The translations under genes and the position numbers were made by a program. Of a stretch of 64,000 nucleotides of DNA, positions 50,470-59,231 are shown in pieces; position 1 is the first letter of the stretch; the number at the start of each line of letters is the position of its first letter. The stretch is from Streptomyces tanashiensis (GTDB lineage Bacteria; Actinomycetota; Actinomycetes; Streptomycetales; Streptomycetaceae), in NCBI RefSeq assembly GCF_014648895.1, contig NZ_BMRZ01000012.1:177403-241402 (forward strand), written 5' to 3'. Below the pieces are notes generated by a model. That model was not told where the DNA came from, searched no databases, and worked only from the letters and a program-made list of their open reading frames with translations.

Positions 50470-51423
50470 TCAGCGGACGACGCACCGGAAGCCGAGGTGG
50501 CAGGTGGCGGTGTCCTCGCTCTGGCCGGTCCGGGCGGCCGGGCGGTAGCGCAGGCAGTAGTTCGGTGCGCAGAGGTGTGAGCCGCCCTTGGTGACCCGGC
50601 GGGGAAACCGCTCCTCGGCCGGAGCGTCCGCCGCCGGGCGGTCGACGCGCGGGTTGCGCGGTGCGCAGCAGGTGCGTGGCGCCGGGTCCGGGTGCCGTTC
50701 GGTGTAGTGGTCGGACGTCCACTCCCATACGTTGCCCGCCATGTCGTACAGGCCGTAGCCGTTGGGCGGGAAGGCACGGACGGCGGTGGTGCCGGGCGTG
50801 GGATGCTTCGCCGAGGCGGGGAGGTACTGCCAGGGGAAGGCTCCGTGCCAGGTGTTGGCCATGCGGCGGCCCTTCGGTGTGAACGCGTCGCCCCACACGA
50901 ACACCGCGCCCTCCAGGCCGCCCCGGGCGGCGAACTCCCACTCCGCCTCGGTGGGCAGTTCCTTGCCGGCCCACGAGGCGTACGCGCCGGCGTCCTCGAA
51001 CGCCACCTGCGTCACCGGGTGCAGCTCCCGCCCGTGCACCGTGCTGTCCCGTCCCAGGGGCCTGCGCCAGCAGGCTCCGGGCCGGTACGACCACCACCGA
51101 CGCCAGTCGTCGAGGTCCACCGGCCCGGACGTCATCCCGAACACCAGCGCTCCCGGTACGAGCGCGTCCGGGTCGGCGCCGGGAAAGTCGGCGGGGTCGA
51201 TGTCCCGCTCGGCAACGGTGACGTACCCCGTGTCCTTGGTGAACCGCCGGAACTCCGCGACCGTCACGGGATGCTCGTCCATCCAGAACCCGTCCACCGC
51301 CACCGGATGCACCGGCCGCTCCTCCGGGTAGAACGCGTCCGAGCCCATCAGGAACGTTCCGCCGGGAATGCGGGCCATGCCTTTGGGCGGAACCGCCGTC
51401 CGCGCCGGGACCGTGATGCTCAT
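50470..51423 (-). CDS. Formylglycine-generating enzyme (SUMF1/FGE family)
   Basis: The product of 317 residues converts the sulfatase motif cysteine to formylglycine with copper and oxygen. The FGE-sulfatase domain is complete: MARIPGGTFLMGSDAFYPEERPVH, GKELPTEAEWEFAARGG, NGYGLYDMAGNVWEWTSDHY, and KGGSHLCAPNYCLRYRPAAR. The two active-site cysteines (about C285 and C290, spaced C-x4-C) are present. It sits immediately upstream of the sulfatase, its obvious substrate. The ATG at 51423 is chosen because conserved sequence starts soon after; a start 18 bases upstream is possible. Confidence 0.92.
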   Translation of the reverse strand: MSITVPARTAVPPKGMARIPGGTFLMGSDAFYPEERPVHPVAVDGFWMDEHPVTVAEFRRFTKDTGYVTVAERDIDPADFPGADPDALVPGALVFGMTSGPVDLDDWRRWWSYRPGACWRRPLGRDSTVHGRELHPVTQVAFEDAGAYASWAGKELPTEAEWEFAARGGLEGAVFVWGDAFTPKGRRMANTWHGAFPWQYLPASAKHPTPGTTAVRAFPPNGYGLYDMAGNVWEWTSDHYTERHPDPAPRTCCAPRNPRVDRPAADAPAEERFPRRVTKGGSHLCAPNYCLRYRPAARTGQSEDTATCHLGFRCVVR

Positions 51424-51531
51424 GCCGCCACCGTGCCCCATCTCCGGACGTCGGCCGCGCAGCGACGCGCGTCCCGGCGGCTGCGTCCGGGTACCCACGT
51501 CGTCGTGCGGGACTCGGTGGCTCCCGCGCCG

Positions 51532-52062
51532 TCACTCGGCCGGGAGCTCGTCCGAGGCCAGGATCGAGGTCTCCAGCTTGCCCAGGAGCCGGGCGATCGA
51601 GCGGCGCTCGGCGGGTGACAGGCCGGCGAGCATCCGGCGTTCGTTGTCGAGGTGCTCGGCGAACACGGTGTCCACCGTCGACAGGCCCTTCTCGGTGAGG
51701 CGGGAGTAGACGATCCTGCGGTCGTCTGCGTCGCGTTCGCGGGTGATCAGGCCGTCCTTCTCCAGGCGGTCGATCCTCAGGGTCACCCCCGCCGACGACA
51801 CCAGCCCGGAGTCGGCGAGCTGTCCCGCGGTGAGCCGATAGGGATCCCCGGCCCGCCGCAGGGCGGTCAGCACGTCGAAGCCGGCCACGGACAGTCCGTG
51901 CCGCTCGATCGAGGTGGTGAGCCGGGTGCTGTAGCGCAGGAAGGAGCGGTGGAGCCGGGCGAGCACCTCCAGCGGACTCGTGTCGAGGTCAGGCCGCTCG
52001 CGCGCCCAGTCCTCGATCACCTTCGCCACGGCGTCCCGGTCCGTGGGCTTCGATGCGGCCAT
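51532..52062 (-). CDS. MarR-family transcriptional regulator
   Basis: The product of 176 residues has the winged-helix core of MarR proteins: GLSVAGFDVLTALRRAGDPYRLTAGQLADSGLVSSAGVTLRIDRLEKDGLITRERDADDRRIVYSRLT, ending in a dimerisation helix. Regulators of this kind usually repress transport and catabolic genes until an aromatic ligand binds. Its location beside the MFS permease and the catabolic operon makes it the likely repressor of both. The ATG at 52062 follows GAGGGGG; another ATG six bases upstream is close to the same site. Confidence 0.9.
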   Translation of the reverse strand: MAASKPTDRDAVAKVIEDWARERPDLDTSPLEVLARLHRSFLRYSTRLTTSIERHGLSVAGFDVLTALRRAGDPYRLTAGQLADSGLVSSAGVTLRIDRLEKDGLITRERDADDRRIVYSRLTEKGLSTVDTVFAEHLDNERRMLAGLSPAERRSIARLLGKLETSILASDELPAE

Positions 52063-52104
52063 CCCCATCCCCCTCGCAACGGCTCCTGCCGATACCCCGT
52101 CGGG

Positions 52105-52122
52105 TTCTTACAGTGCCAAGAA
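52105..52122. promoter_or_regulatory. Inverted repeat TTCTT-N8-AAGAA upstream of the MarR gene
   Basis: It lies about 40-60 bases before the MarR start in an A/T-rich patch that also contains two CTTAC copies 12 bases apart. It is a candidate autoregulatory operator; the TTA-rich half-sites recall those in the divergent region at 53.7 kb. Confidence 0.35.
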
Positions 52123-52227
52123 TCTTACCCCTGAGGGAATGAGCGCAGGGCTGCGGCCCGGAGCGGTGAACCTGCTCCGGGCCACGGCCTCTCTCCACAG
52201 CGTCCGGCGCGAGGACCGCCGGGCGGG

Positions 52228-53595
52228 TCAGGCGTTCATCTCCTCCAGCGTCCGCCCCTTGGTCTCCACGGCGAACCAGGCGATCACGACGCCGACTGCG
52301 GCCACCGCGGCGAGCTGCGCGAAGACCAGGGCGAGGCTGCCGCCCGCGGCGATGACGCCGCCGACGGCGACCGGTCCCGCGATGACACCGAGGCGGTTCC
52401 ACAGGCCGCCGAAGGCCGCCCCCTTGGCCCGGTTGGAGGTGGGGTAGAGCTCGGGCGAGTACAGGTAGAGACCCGCGTTGATCGCGTACAGGAAGAACGT
52501 CGTGCAGGACGCGAAGACGGCGACCTGACCACCCGAGGTCGCGCCAGCGAGGGCGAGCGCGGCCAGGGAGAGCATGGCTCCGCCGAGCGCGGCGGTCAGA
52601 GCGGCCCTGCGGCCCACGCGGTCGACCAGCAGGGCGACGACCAGTGTGCCGAGCAGGCCGGTGACGTTGCTGAGGAGGGTGTAGACGAGCGCCGTGGTCA
52701 GGTCCAGGCCGAAGCGCTTCGTGTACAGGGACGGCAGCCAGGTGGAGATGCCGTGGTTCACGTAGTAGGCGACGAACCAGAGACCGGACACGACGGCGGT
52801 GCGCCGCAGATAGCGCCCGCGGAAGAGGTCGGCCCATCGCCCGCGGGAGGTGTTCTCCTCGCACAGGTCCGCGGCGGGCGCGGGCAGCGGTTCCGCGGTG
52901 GCACGGGCGACCTCGGCCTCGATGCGGGCGATGGCCTCCTCGGCCTCCCGGGTACGCCCGCGGGCGAGGAGCCAGCGCGGTGACTCGGCGACGTGGCGGG
53001 GCAGCAGGGCGGCGATCACGACGGGAAGGGTGCCGATGCCGAACATGGCGCGCCAGCCGAAGTGCGGCACCACCCACACCGCGACCAGCGTCGCCGCGGC
53101 GAGGCCGGCGGGGAAGATCATCTCGTAGAGCAGGACGAAGCGTCCGCGCCTGTCCGAGCGGGCGATCTCGTTGATGTAGGTGGCCGCGACGGGCACGACG
53201 CCGCCGATGCCGAGGCCCTGCACGAACCGGAAGAGGGAGAAGGTCTCGATGCCGCCGGAGAGGGCGACGGCGCAGCTGGCGAGACCCGTGACGGCGACAC
53301 CGAGGGCGACCGTGCGCACACGGCCGATCCGGTCGCCCAGCCATCCGGCGGCCAGTGCGCCGAGGAGCATGCCGAGGGAGGCGGAGGTCACCGCGAAGGT
53401 GGCCTCGCCGGTGGTCAACCGCCATTCCTTCATCAGGACGGGCAGCGCGGAGGCGGCGAGCAGCTGGTCGAACGCCTCGAAGAAGGTGACGGCGCCGATG
53501 AGGAAGCGGACCTTGACGTGCCAGCGCGAGTGGGGAAGCCGTTCGAGTCTCGCGGCTATGGAACCAAGGGCTGGCTTGCCGGCCACAGTCGTCAT
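52228..53595 (-). CDS. MFS permease, aromatic acid/sugar-porter type
   Basis: The product of 455 residues has twelve predicted helices. Motifs are GWLGDRIGRVRTVALG (loop 2-3), FVQGLGIGGVVPVAATYINEIARSDRRGRF (helix 4-5), PRHVAESPRWLLARGR (central loop), LLVDRVGRRAALTAA and SPELYPTSNRAKGAAFGGLWNRLG. This is the pattern of the metabolite:H+ and aromatic acid symporters. It probably imports the substrate of the divergent catabolic operon. It is transcribed leftward from a shared promoter region and ends 165 bases before the MarR start. Confidence 0.92.
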   Translation of the reverse strand: MTTVAGKPALGSIAARLERLPHSRWHVKVRFLIGAVTFFEAFDQLLAASALPVLMKEWRLTTGEATFAVTSASLGMLLGALAAGWLGDRIGRVRTVALGVAVTGLASCAVALSGGIETFSLFRFVQGLGIGGVVPVAATYINEIARSDRRGRFVLLYEMIFPAGLAAATLVAVWVVPHFGWRAMFGIGTLPVVIAALLPRHVAESPRWLLARGRTREAEEAIARIEAEVARATAEPLPAPAADLCEENTSRGRWADLFRGRYLRRTAVVSGLWFVAYYVNHGISTWLPSLYTKRFGLDLTTALVYTLLSNVTGLLGTLVVALLVDRVGRRAALTAALGGAMLSLAALALAGATSGGQVAVFASCTTFFLYAINAGLYLYSPELYPTSNRAKGAAFGGLWNRLGVIAGPVAVGGVIAAGGSLALVFAQLAAVAAVGVVIAWFAVETKGRTLEEMNA

Positions 53596-53665
53596 GGAGG
53601 GAGTCCTTCCGCGGACAGAGGGGTTGCCGGAGACAGTAGGGTCCACTACCTAAGGGGTCAATGAT

Positions 53666-53675
53666 TAAGGGCTTA
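53666..53675. promoter_or_regulatory. Candidate MarR operator, TAAGGGCTTA (permease side)
   Basis: It is near the permease promoter. A related TAAGGG lies 15 bases to the left (53651-53656). The core is the exact complement of the second site at 53781-53790. Confidence 0.5.
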
Positions 53676-53780
53676 GAAATCTTCTGACCGCGCACCCGTC
53701 GACAGGCGTTCGACTCGATCGCCCCCCGCTCACAGCCATGGACACAACGACTTCACCCATGGCTCTTGCGTGGAGATATT

Positions 53781-53790
53781 TAAGCCCTTA
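53781..53790. promoter_or_regulatory. Candidate MarR operator, TAAGCCCTTA (operon side)
   Basis: It lies about 108 bases before the aldehyde dehydrogenase start in the context ATTTAAGCCCTTAGATTT. It is the inverted copy of the site at 53666-53675, as expected for one regulator controlling both directions. Confidence 0.5.
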
Positions 53791-53897
53791 GATTTCAAGC
53801 ACTTCGGCAATGCGAGTGAGCCGCGGCGGACCGAGCCGTCCACCGCCCCTCGCGGCCCGAGACTCCCCCTGCCCGCCCCCTCACCGGAGGTCCCGCC

Positions 53898-55382
53898 GTG
53901 CCGCAGTTCCCCACCGACATCCTGATAGCGGGCCAGTGGCGGCGCGGTTCCGGCGAGCCTGTCGACACCATCGACCCGGCCACCGGGCGGGTCCTGGCCA
54001 CCGTCCGCTCCGCCACGGCCGAGGAGGTCGCCGAAGCGGCCGAGGCCGGTGCGAGGGCCATGGCGGAACCGGCCTGGCGGAACCTCCTCCCCCACGAGCG
54101 CGCCCGCGTTCTCCACCGGATCGCCGCGCTCACCGAGGAGGCGGCGGACGAGCTCTCGGCGCTGCAGACCGCCGACACCGGAAAGACCCTCGCCGAGACC
54201 CGGGCGCTCGCCCTCAGCGCCGCCGGCACCTTCCGCTACATCGCGGCCGCCCTGGAGACGGCCGAGGACGCGCTGACCCCGCCGCGCGGCGCGTACCTGA
54301 CGATGAGCGTGCACGAGCCGATCGGTGTCGTCGGGGCGATCAACCCGTGGAACTCCCCCATCGCCAGCGACGCCCAGAAGATCGCGCCGGCACTCGCCGC
54401 CGGCAACGCGGTCCTCCTCAAGCCCGCCGCCTGGACGCCGCTGGTCTCCCTCGCGCTCGGCCGGCTGATCACCCGGGCACTCGACGAGTTCGGCCTGCCC
54501 ACCGCGCTGCTGTCCGTGCTCCCGGGCAGCGGCCGGGTGGTCGGCGACGCCCTCGTGCGCCACCCCCTCGTCGCCCGCGTCGGGTTCACCGGAGGCACGT
54601 CGACCGGCCGGTCGATCGCCGCCGTCGCCGCGCAGAAGCTGATCCCCGCCTCACTGGAGCTGGGCGGCAAGTCGCCGACCATCGTCCGGGCCGACGCCGA
54701 CGTCGAACAGGCCCTGGCCGGAGTGATGTTCGGGGTCTTCTCCTCCAGCGGCCAGTCCTGCATCGCCGGTTCACGGCTCTTCGTGGCCCGCGGGATCTAC
54801 GACTCCTTCGTCGGCGAACTGGTCGAGCGCGTACGGAAACTGAGGGTCGGACCCGGCACGGACCCGGCCACCCAGGTCGGTCCCCTCGTCCACCACCACC
54901 ACCGCGACTCGGTCGCCGCCTACGTGGACCTCGCCCGCTCCGAAGGAGCCCGGGTGCTCTGTGGCGGGACCGCGCCCGAGGGCGAGCTCCACCGCGACGG
55001 CGCGTACTACCTGCCGACCGTCCTCGACGGCCTGCCGAACTCCTCCCGCACCTGCCAGGAGGAGATCTTCGGCCCGGTCCTCGTGGCCCTCCCCTTCGAC
55101 GACGAGGACCACCTGGTCCGCCAGGCCAACGACTCCGTGTACGGCCTGGCCTGCGGCATCTGGACCCGGGACGCCCGGGCGGCCTGGCGGCTGGCCCGCC
55201 GGATCGACGCGGGCACCGTCTGGATCAACACGTACAAGCAGTTCAGCGCCGCCACCCCGTTCAGCGGCTGGAAGGAGAGCGGCCTCGGCACGGAGAAGGG
55301 CCGTGACGCGATCCGCGCCTACCAGCGTCAGAAGTCCCTGTACTGGGGCGCCTCCGACGCCCCCCTTCCCTGGGCCCACTGA
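53898..55382 (+). CDS. NAD(P)-dependent aldehyde dehydrogenase
   Basis: The product of 494 residues oxidises an aldehyde to its acid. Visible sites are PWNSP (N152), the general base in SLELGGKSP (E254) and the nucleophile in SSSGQSCIAGSR (C288). The C-terminal NTYKQFSAATPFSGWKESGLG is typical of betaine-aldehyde or semialdehyde dehydrogenases. It is the first gene of the rightward catabolic operon and most likely handles an aldehyde or semialdehyde formed after ring opening. The GTG start has GGAGG 7 bases upstream. Confidence 0.94.
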   Translation: MPQFPTDILIAGQWRRGSGEPVDTIDPATGRVLATVRSATAEEVAEAAEAGARAMAEPAWRNLLPHERARVLHRIAALTEEAADELSALQTADTGKTLAETRALALSAAGTFRYIAAALETAEDALTPPRGAYLTMSVHEPIGVVGAINPWNSPIASDAQKIAPALAAGNAVLLKPAAWTPLVSLALGRLITRALDEFGLPTALLSVLPGSGRVVGDALVRHPLVARVGFTGGTSTGRSIAAVAAQKLIPASLELGGKSPTIVRADADVEQALAGVMFGVFSSSGQSCIAGSRLFVARGIYDSFVGELVERVRKLRVGPGTDPATQVGPLVHHHHRDSVAAYVDLARSEGARVLCGGTAPEGELHRDGAYYLPTVLDGLPNSSRTCQEEIFGPVLVALPFDDEDHLVRQANDSVYGLACGIWTRDARAAWRLARRIDAGTVWINTYKQFSAATPFSGWKESGLGTEKGRDAIRAYQRQKSLYWGASDAPLPWAH

Positions 55383-55412
55383 CCCGGCACGCCCGCCTCC
55401 CTGGAGAGACCC

Positions 55413-56366
55413 ATGTACCGCACACCACCGCCCGGTCCGATCGCCCGCCTCCGTTCCCTGCGCTACGTCGAACTGCACACGCCCGCCTTCGCCGAGGCCG
55501 CCGACTTCTACGAGGAGGTCTGGGGGCTCGAGACCGTCGGGTCCGACACCGGCGCACGCTGGCTGCGCGGGACCGGCGACGAGCACCACGTCCTGCACCT
55601 CACCGAGAGCGAGCGGGTGGGCCTCGGCAGGCTCGCGTTCGCCGTCGGCACGCCCGCCGAGGTCGACGAGGCCGCCCGGCGACTCGAAGCCCGGGGCATC
55701 CTCCCCGTCTTCGGCCCCGGACCCCTGCACCAGGCGGGCAGCGGCTACGGACTGCGGTTCACCGACCCCGAGGGGCGCCTGATCGAGATCAGCACCCAGG
55801 TCGAGGCCGTTCCCCCACGCGGCCGGGACGGCGCGGTGCCCGTCGGCGTCACCCACGCGGTGCTCAACACCACCGACATCGACGCGGCCGTCGCCTTCTA
55901 CTGCGACGTGCTCGGGCTGCGTGTCTCCGACTGGTCCGAACACCAGATGGCGTTCCTGCGCTGCAACGCCGACCACCACTGCATCGCGTTCAACCAGGCC
56001 GAGTGGACGTCGCTCAATCACGTGGCGTACGAGATGAGCTCGGTCGACCACTTCATGCGCGGCCTCGGGCGCCTGCGGCACCACGGCATCACCCCGCAGT
56101 GGGGGCCCGGCCGGCACGGTCCCGGCAACAACACCTTCTCGTACTTCACCGATCCGTCCGGACTGGTCTGCGAGTACACCTCCGAGGTGGCCCAGATCGT
56201 CGAGGACGCCTGGATCGCCCGGATCTGGCGGCGGGTGCCGGAGCTGTCCGACCTCTGGGGAACGGCCGGCCCGCCCTCCCCGGAGATCCGCCGCCACATG
56301 GCGGGCGCGCCGGACCCCGGCCCGCTCGCCTCCTCCACCACCGCCTCCCGGAAGGACATCGCATGA
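55413..56366 (+). CDS. VOC-fold enzyme, probable extradiol ring-cleavage dioxygenase
   Basis: The product of 317 residues has two vicinal-oxygen-chelate modules. The first (about 15-130) lacks obvious metal ligands. The second (about 142-265) has VGVTHAVLN (His), SLNHVAYEM (His) and LVCEYTSEV (Glu), the 2-His-1-Glu iron site of type I extradiol dioxygenases, and ends in a helical tail. A ring-cleavage role is inferred from this triad and the surrounding genes. It follows the aldehyde dehydrogenase by 30 bases and overlaps the next gene by four. Confidence 0.85.
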   Translation: MYRTPPPGPIARLRSLRYVELHTPAFAEAADFYEEVWGLETVGSDTGARWLRGTGDEHHVLHLTESERVGLGRLAFAVGTPAEVDEAARRLEARGILPVFGPGPLHQAGSGYGLRFTDPEGRLIEISTQVEAVPPRGRDGAVPVGVTHAVLNTTDIDAAVAFYCDVLGLRVSDWSEHQMAFLRCNADHHCIAFNQAEWTSLNHVAYEMSSVDHFMRGLGRLRHHGITPQWGPGRHGPGNNTFSYFTDPSGLVCEYTSEVAQIVEDAWIARIWRRVPELSDLWGTAGPPSPEIRRHMAGAPDPGPLASSTTASRKDIA

Positions 56367-57160
56367 GCACCGTACGCAAGGTCGGGGTCGTCGGATGGGG
56401 AGCGATCGGCCGCGTCGTCGGCACCGCGCTCGCCCAAGGGCGGGTCACGGGCGCCGAGTTGGTGTGCGTGGTCGACCATCGTCCGCTGGGCGGGGCGACG
56501 CCCGCCCCCCAGGTCGCCTTCGAGGAGGCGCTGGAGCGCTGCGACCTCGTCGTGGAGGCCGCCGGCCAGGGCGTCGTCAGGGAGTGGGGCGAGCGGGTGC
56601 TGGCCTCCGGAACCGATCTGCTGATCGCCTCGACCGGGGCGCTGACCGACGACGACCTCGCGAAGCGGCTGCTCGCGGCCGGCCCCGGCCGGGTGTACTT
56701 CACGGGCGGGGCGGTGGGCGGTCTCGATCTGCTCCAGGCGGTGCGGTCCCTCGGCCCGCTGGAGGGCGTGCGACTCACCACCACCAAGCTGCCGTCGACG
56801 CTCGAACAGCCCTGGATGAGCCAGGATTTGCTCACCCGGATGCGCACGGCGACGGGACCCGTGGAGGTCATGTCCGGCACCGCGCGCGAGGTTCCGGCGC
56901 GGTTCCCCAAGTCGACGAACGTGGCCGCCTCGGTCGCGCTGGCCGTCGGCGACCTGGACGCTGTGCGGGTCCAGGTCGTCGCCGACCCGGCGGCGCACCG
57001 CACACGGCACGTGATCGAGGCGTCCGGCCCGCACGGGGCGTACCGCTTCGAGATGGAGCACGTGCCGGACGCGGACAACCCCGCGACCAGCCAGGTCGTG
57101 CCGTACGCCGTCCTGCGCAGCCTCGCCGCGATCGCCGGGCGCACCGGGCAGATTCTGTGA
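56363..57160 (+). CDS. Aspartate-dehydrogenase-like (DUF108) oxidoreductase
   Basis: The product of 265 residues has a Rossmann start (KVGVVGWGAIGRVVG) and the DUF108 catalytic block TTTKLPSTLE, GTAREVPARFPKSTNVAASVALA. L-aspartate dehydrogenases of this family make iminoaspartate from Asp, but members inside aromatic catabolic clusters probably act on another amino or imino acid, or on an aldehyde. The ATG overlaps the previous stop (ATGA), and its own stop overlaps the next GTG, so three genes are translationally coupled. Its presence hints that the substrate contains nitrogen. Confidence 0.85.
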   Translation: MSTVRKVGVVGWGAIGRVVGTALAQGRVTGAELVCVVDHRPLGGATPAPQVAFEEALERCDLVVEAAGQGVVREWGERVLASGTDLLIASTGALTDDDLAKRLLAAGPGRVYFTGGAVGGLDLLQAVRSLGPLEGVRLTTTKLPSTLEQPWMSQDLLTRMRTATGPVEVMSGTAREVPARFPKSTNVAASVALAVGDLDAVRVQVVADPAAHRTRHVIEASGPHGAYRFEMEHVPDADNPATSQVVPYAVLRSLAAIAGRTGQIL

Positions 57161-57945
57161 CCGGCCGTGCCGCCGTGCACGTCGAGGAGGCGGGCGGCCA
57201 CGGACCCCTCCTGCTGTGCCTGCACGGCATCGGCTCGTCCTCCGCCGCGTTCGCGCCGCAGCTCGCCGAACTCTCCTCGTACGCACGGGTCGTCGCCTGG
57301 GACGCGCCCGGCTACGCCGAGTCCCCCGATCCCGACGTCGCCCTCACCCTCGACGACTTCGCGGACACGGCGGCCGGGCTCATCCGGGAGCGCGGCGCGA
57401 GTGCCCACGTGCTCGGCGTCTCCTGGGGTGGCGTGATCGCCCTGCGGCTCGCCGCCCGCCACCCGGAGCTCGTCGCCTCCGTCATCGTGGCCGACTCCAG
57501 CCCCGGCTCGGGCACGGACGAGGAGAAGGCGGCGGGCATGCGGGCCCGCGCCACCGAACTGGCCGAGCTCGGCCCGCGCGCCTTCGCCGAAGCCCGCGGA
57601 CCACGGCTCGTGTCCCCCGATGCCCCGGACGAACTGGTCCGGCGGGTCGTCGACACCATGGCGGCCTCCGTCCGCCTGCCGGGCTACGCCTACGCGGCCG
57701 AGTCCATGGCCTCGGCCGATCTCCGCGGCGAACTCCCCTCGGTCGCCGCACCCTCGCTCGTCCTCTGCGGCGACCAGGACCGGGTGACCGGCGTCGAGGC
57801 GAGCCAGGCCCTCGCCGGCGCGCTCCCCAGGACCGCCTTCGTGATCGTCAAGGACGCCGGTCACCTGGCCAATCAGGAACAGCCCGGGCGCTTCAACGCC
57901 TGGGTCCTCTCCCACCTCCGCATCACCGCACGCATCCCCGAATAG
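57157..57945 (+). CDS. Alpha/beta hydrolase, likely ring-fission product hydrolase
   Basis: The product of 262 residues has HGIGSSS (oxyanion loop), the nucleophile in LGVSWGG (Ser89), the acid in CGDQDRVTG and the base in DAGHLANQEQP. This is the set of meta-cleavage (MhpC/BphD-type) C-C hydrolases and related esterases. In this operon, cleavage of the ring-opened product is the natural role. It starts with GTG overlapping the previous stop codon. Confidence 0.88.
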   Translation: MTGRAAVHVEEAGGHGPLLLCLHGIGSSSAAFAPQLAELSSYARVVAWDAPGYAESPDPDVALTLDDFADTAAGLIRERGASAHVLGVSWGGVIALRLAARHPELVASVIVADSSPGSGTDEEKAAGMRARATELAELGPRAFAEARGPRLVSPDAPDELVRRVVDTMAASVRLPGYAYAAESMASADLRGELPSVAAPSLVLCGDQDRVTGVEASQALAGALPRTAFVIVKDAGHLANQEQPGRFNAWVLSHLRITARIPE

Positions 57946-57957
57946 GAGCAGTTACCC

Positions 57958-58479
57958 ATGCCTCTGACCACCACCGCGTACGACGACGGCGGCGACCTCG
58001 CCGCGTACACCGACTCGCTCATCGCCACCAAGGACTCCCGCGTGGCGGACTTCGGCACTCTCTCCTTCCAGGAGAAGGCCGGCCCGCAGTACCGCCGCGG
58101 CCAGATCCGCTACGTCGGTTCGGGCGCCACCGGCGACCACGAGAACGACAGCCGCATCATCCCCTCCGGCGGCTTCACCTTCTCCAACATGCTGCTGCCG
58201 CCCGGCGCCGAGGGGCCGGCCCACACCCACCACGACGTCGAGGAGGCCTTCTTCGTCCTGGAGGGCGAGGTCAGGGTGGGCGTCCACCGCGGCCCGGACG
58301 AGGTCGAGTACCGCACCCTCGGCTACCGGGACATGATCGTCGTCCCCGCCGGCGTGACCCGTTCCCTGAAGAACGAGGGCGACGTCGACGCCCTGTTCTG
58401 CGTCGTCATCGGCACGCAGAAGCCGCAGGTGCCGACCTACCCCGAGTACTCGCCGATGCACGGTGTCACCCGTGACTGA
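57958..58479 (+). CDS. Cupin-domain protein
   Basis: The product of 173 residues has a cupin motif 1, HTHHDVEEAFFVLEGEV, with three His and Glu ligands, and motif 2 around GYRDMIVVPAGVTRSLKN. Cupins in degradative clusters are often ring-opening dioxygenases or isomerases. The metal site here looks complete, so enzymatic activity is plausible. It is separated by 12 bases from the hydrolase and overlaps the next gene. Confidence 0.85.
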   Translation: MPLTTTAYDDGGDLAAYTDSLIATKDSRVADFGTLSFQEKAGPQYRRGQIRYVGSGATGDHENDSRIIPSGGFTFSNMLLPPGAEGPAHTHHDVEEAFFVLEGEVRVGVHRGPDEVEYRTLGYRDMIVVPAGVTRSLKNEGDVDALFCVVIGTQKPQVPTYPEYSPMHGVTRD

Positions 58480-59212
58480 CCCGCGGGTCGTCGTCGTCAC
58501 CGGGGCGGGCCGTGGCCTGGGACTGGCCATGGCCCGCCGGGCCGGCGAGGACGGCTTCCGGGTCGTCGTCGCCGAGCTGGACCGGGAGCGGGGCGAGCGG
58601 GCCGCCGCGGAACTCCGCTCGGAGGGCATCGACGCCCGCTTCGTACGCTGTGACGTCGCCGACCCCGCCTCGGTGGACGGGCTCGCGGCGACCGTGCGCG
58701 AGGCGGGCCCCTTGTACGGCCTCGTCAACAACGCCGCGCTCGCGAACGGGGTGGGCGGCAAGGAGTTCCAGGACATCGACGTCGAGGTGTGGGACCGGCT
58801 GATGGCGGTCAACGCCCGCGGCCCCTGGCTCGTGGCGAAGGCCCTGCACCCCCTGCTCGCCTCCCCCGGGCGGATCGTCAACATCGCGTCGGACGCCGCC
58901 CTCTACGGATCCCCGCGCCTGGCCCACTACATCGCCTCCAAGGGTGCGGTGATCGCGCTCACCCGGGCCATGGCACGCGAGCTCGGCGACAAGGGGATCA
59001 CCGTCAACGTGCTCGCCCCCGGCCTGACCGAGTGCGAGGCGACGGAGAGCGTGCCCGCCGAGCGGCACGACCTCTACCGCGTGAACCGGGCCGTCTCCCG
59101 GCCGCAGCAGCCCGACGACCTCGTCGGGATCGTCTCCTTCCTGCTCGGCGAGGAGTCCCGCTATCTGACCGGACAGGTGATCGCCGTCAACGGCGGATTC
59201 ACCATGAACTGA
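58463..59212 (+). CDS. Short-chain dehydrogenase/reductase, catalytic residues intact
   Basis: The product of 249 residues has TGAGRGLG for NAD(P) binding, NNAA, the active Ser in NIASDAA and YIASK (YxxxK). The C-terminus TGQVIAVNGGFTMN is classical. It probably oxidises a diol or alcohol intermediate to a ketone, for example a cis-dihydrodiol from the Rieske oxygenase. GTG codons at 58463 and 58472 are both possible starts and overlap the end of the cupin gene. Confidence 0.9.
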   Translation: MSPVTDPRVVVVTGAGRGLGLAMARRAGEDGFRVVVAELDRERGERAAAELRSEGIDARFVRCDVADPASVDGLAATVREAGPLYGLVNNAALANGVGGKEFQDIDVEVWDRLMAVNARGPWLVAKALHPLLASPGRIVNIASDAALYGSPRLAHYIASKGAVIALTRAMARELGDKGITVNVLAPGLTECEATESVPAERHDLYRVNRAVSRPQQPDDLVGIVSFLLGEESRYLTGQVIAVNGGFTMN

Positions 59213-59231
59213 CCTGTAGGAGAAACGAGTT

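Larger units (their letters stand above)
53596..53897. promoter_or_regulatory. Divergent promoter region of the catabolic island
   Basis: These 302 bases between the permease and the operon contain no gene. They are markedly A/T-richer in two patches (about 53645-53690 and 53775-53805), each holding a copy of the palindrome-like core TAAGGGCTTA/TAAGCCCTTA. These patches likely include the -10 regions of the two promoters. Confidence 0.55.

Noticed and set aside
47932..50580. An 882-codon plus-strand frame across the sulfatase
   Set aside because: It is antisense to a complete sulfatase with CSPTR and all metal motifs; its translation is repetitive Val/Asp/Gly.
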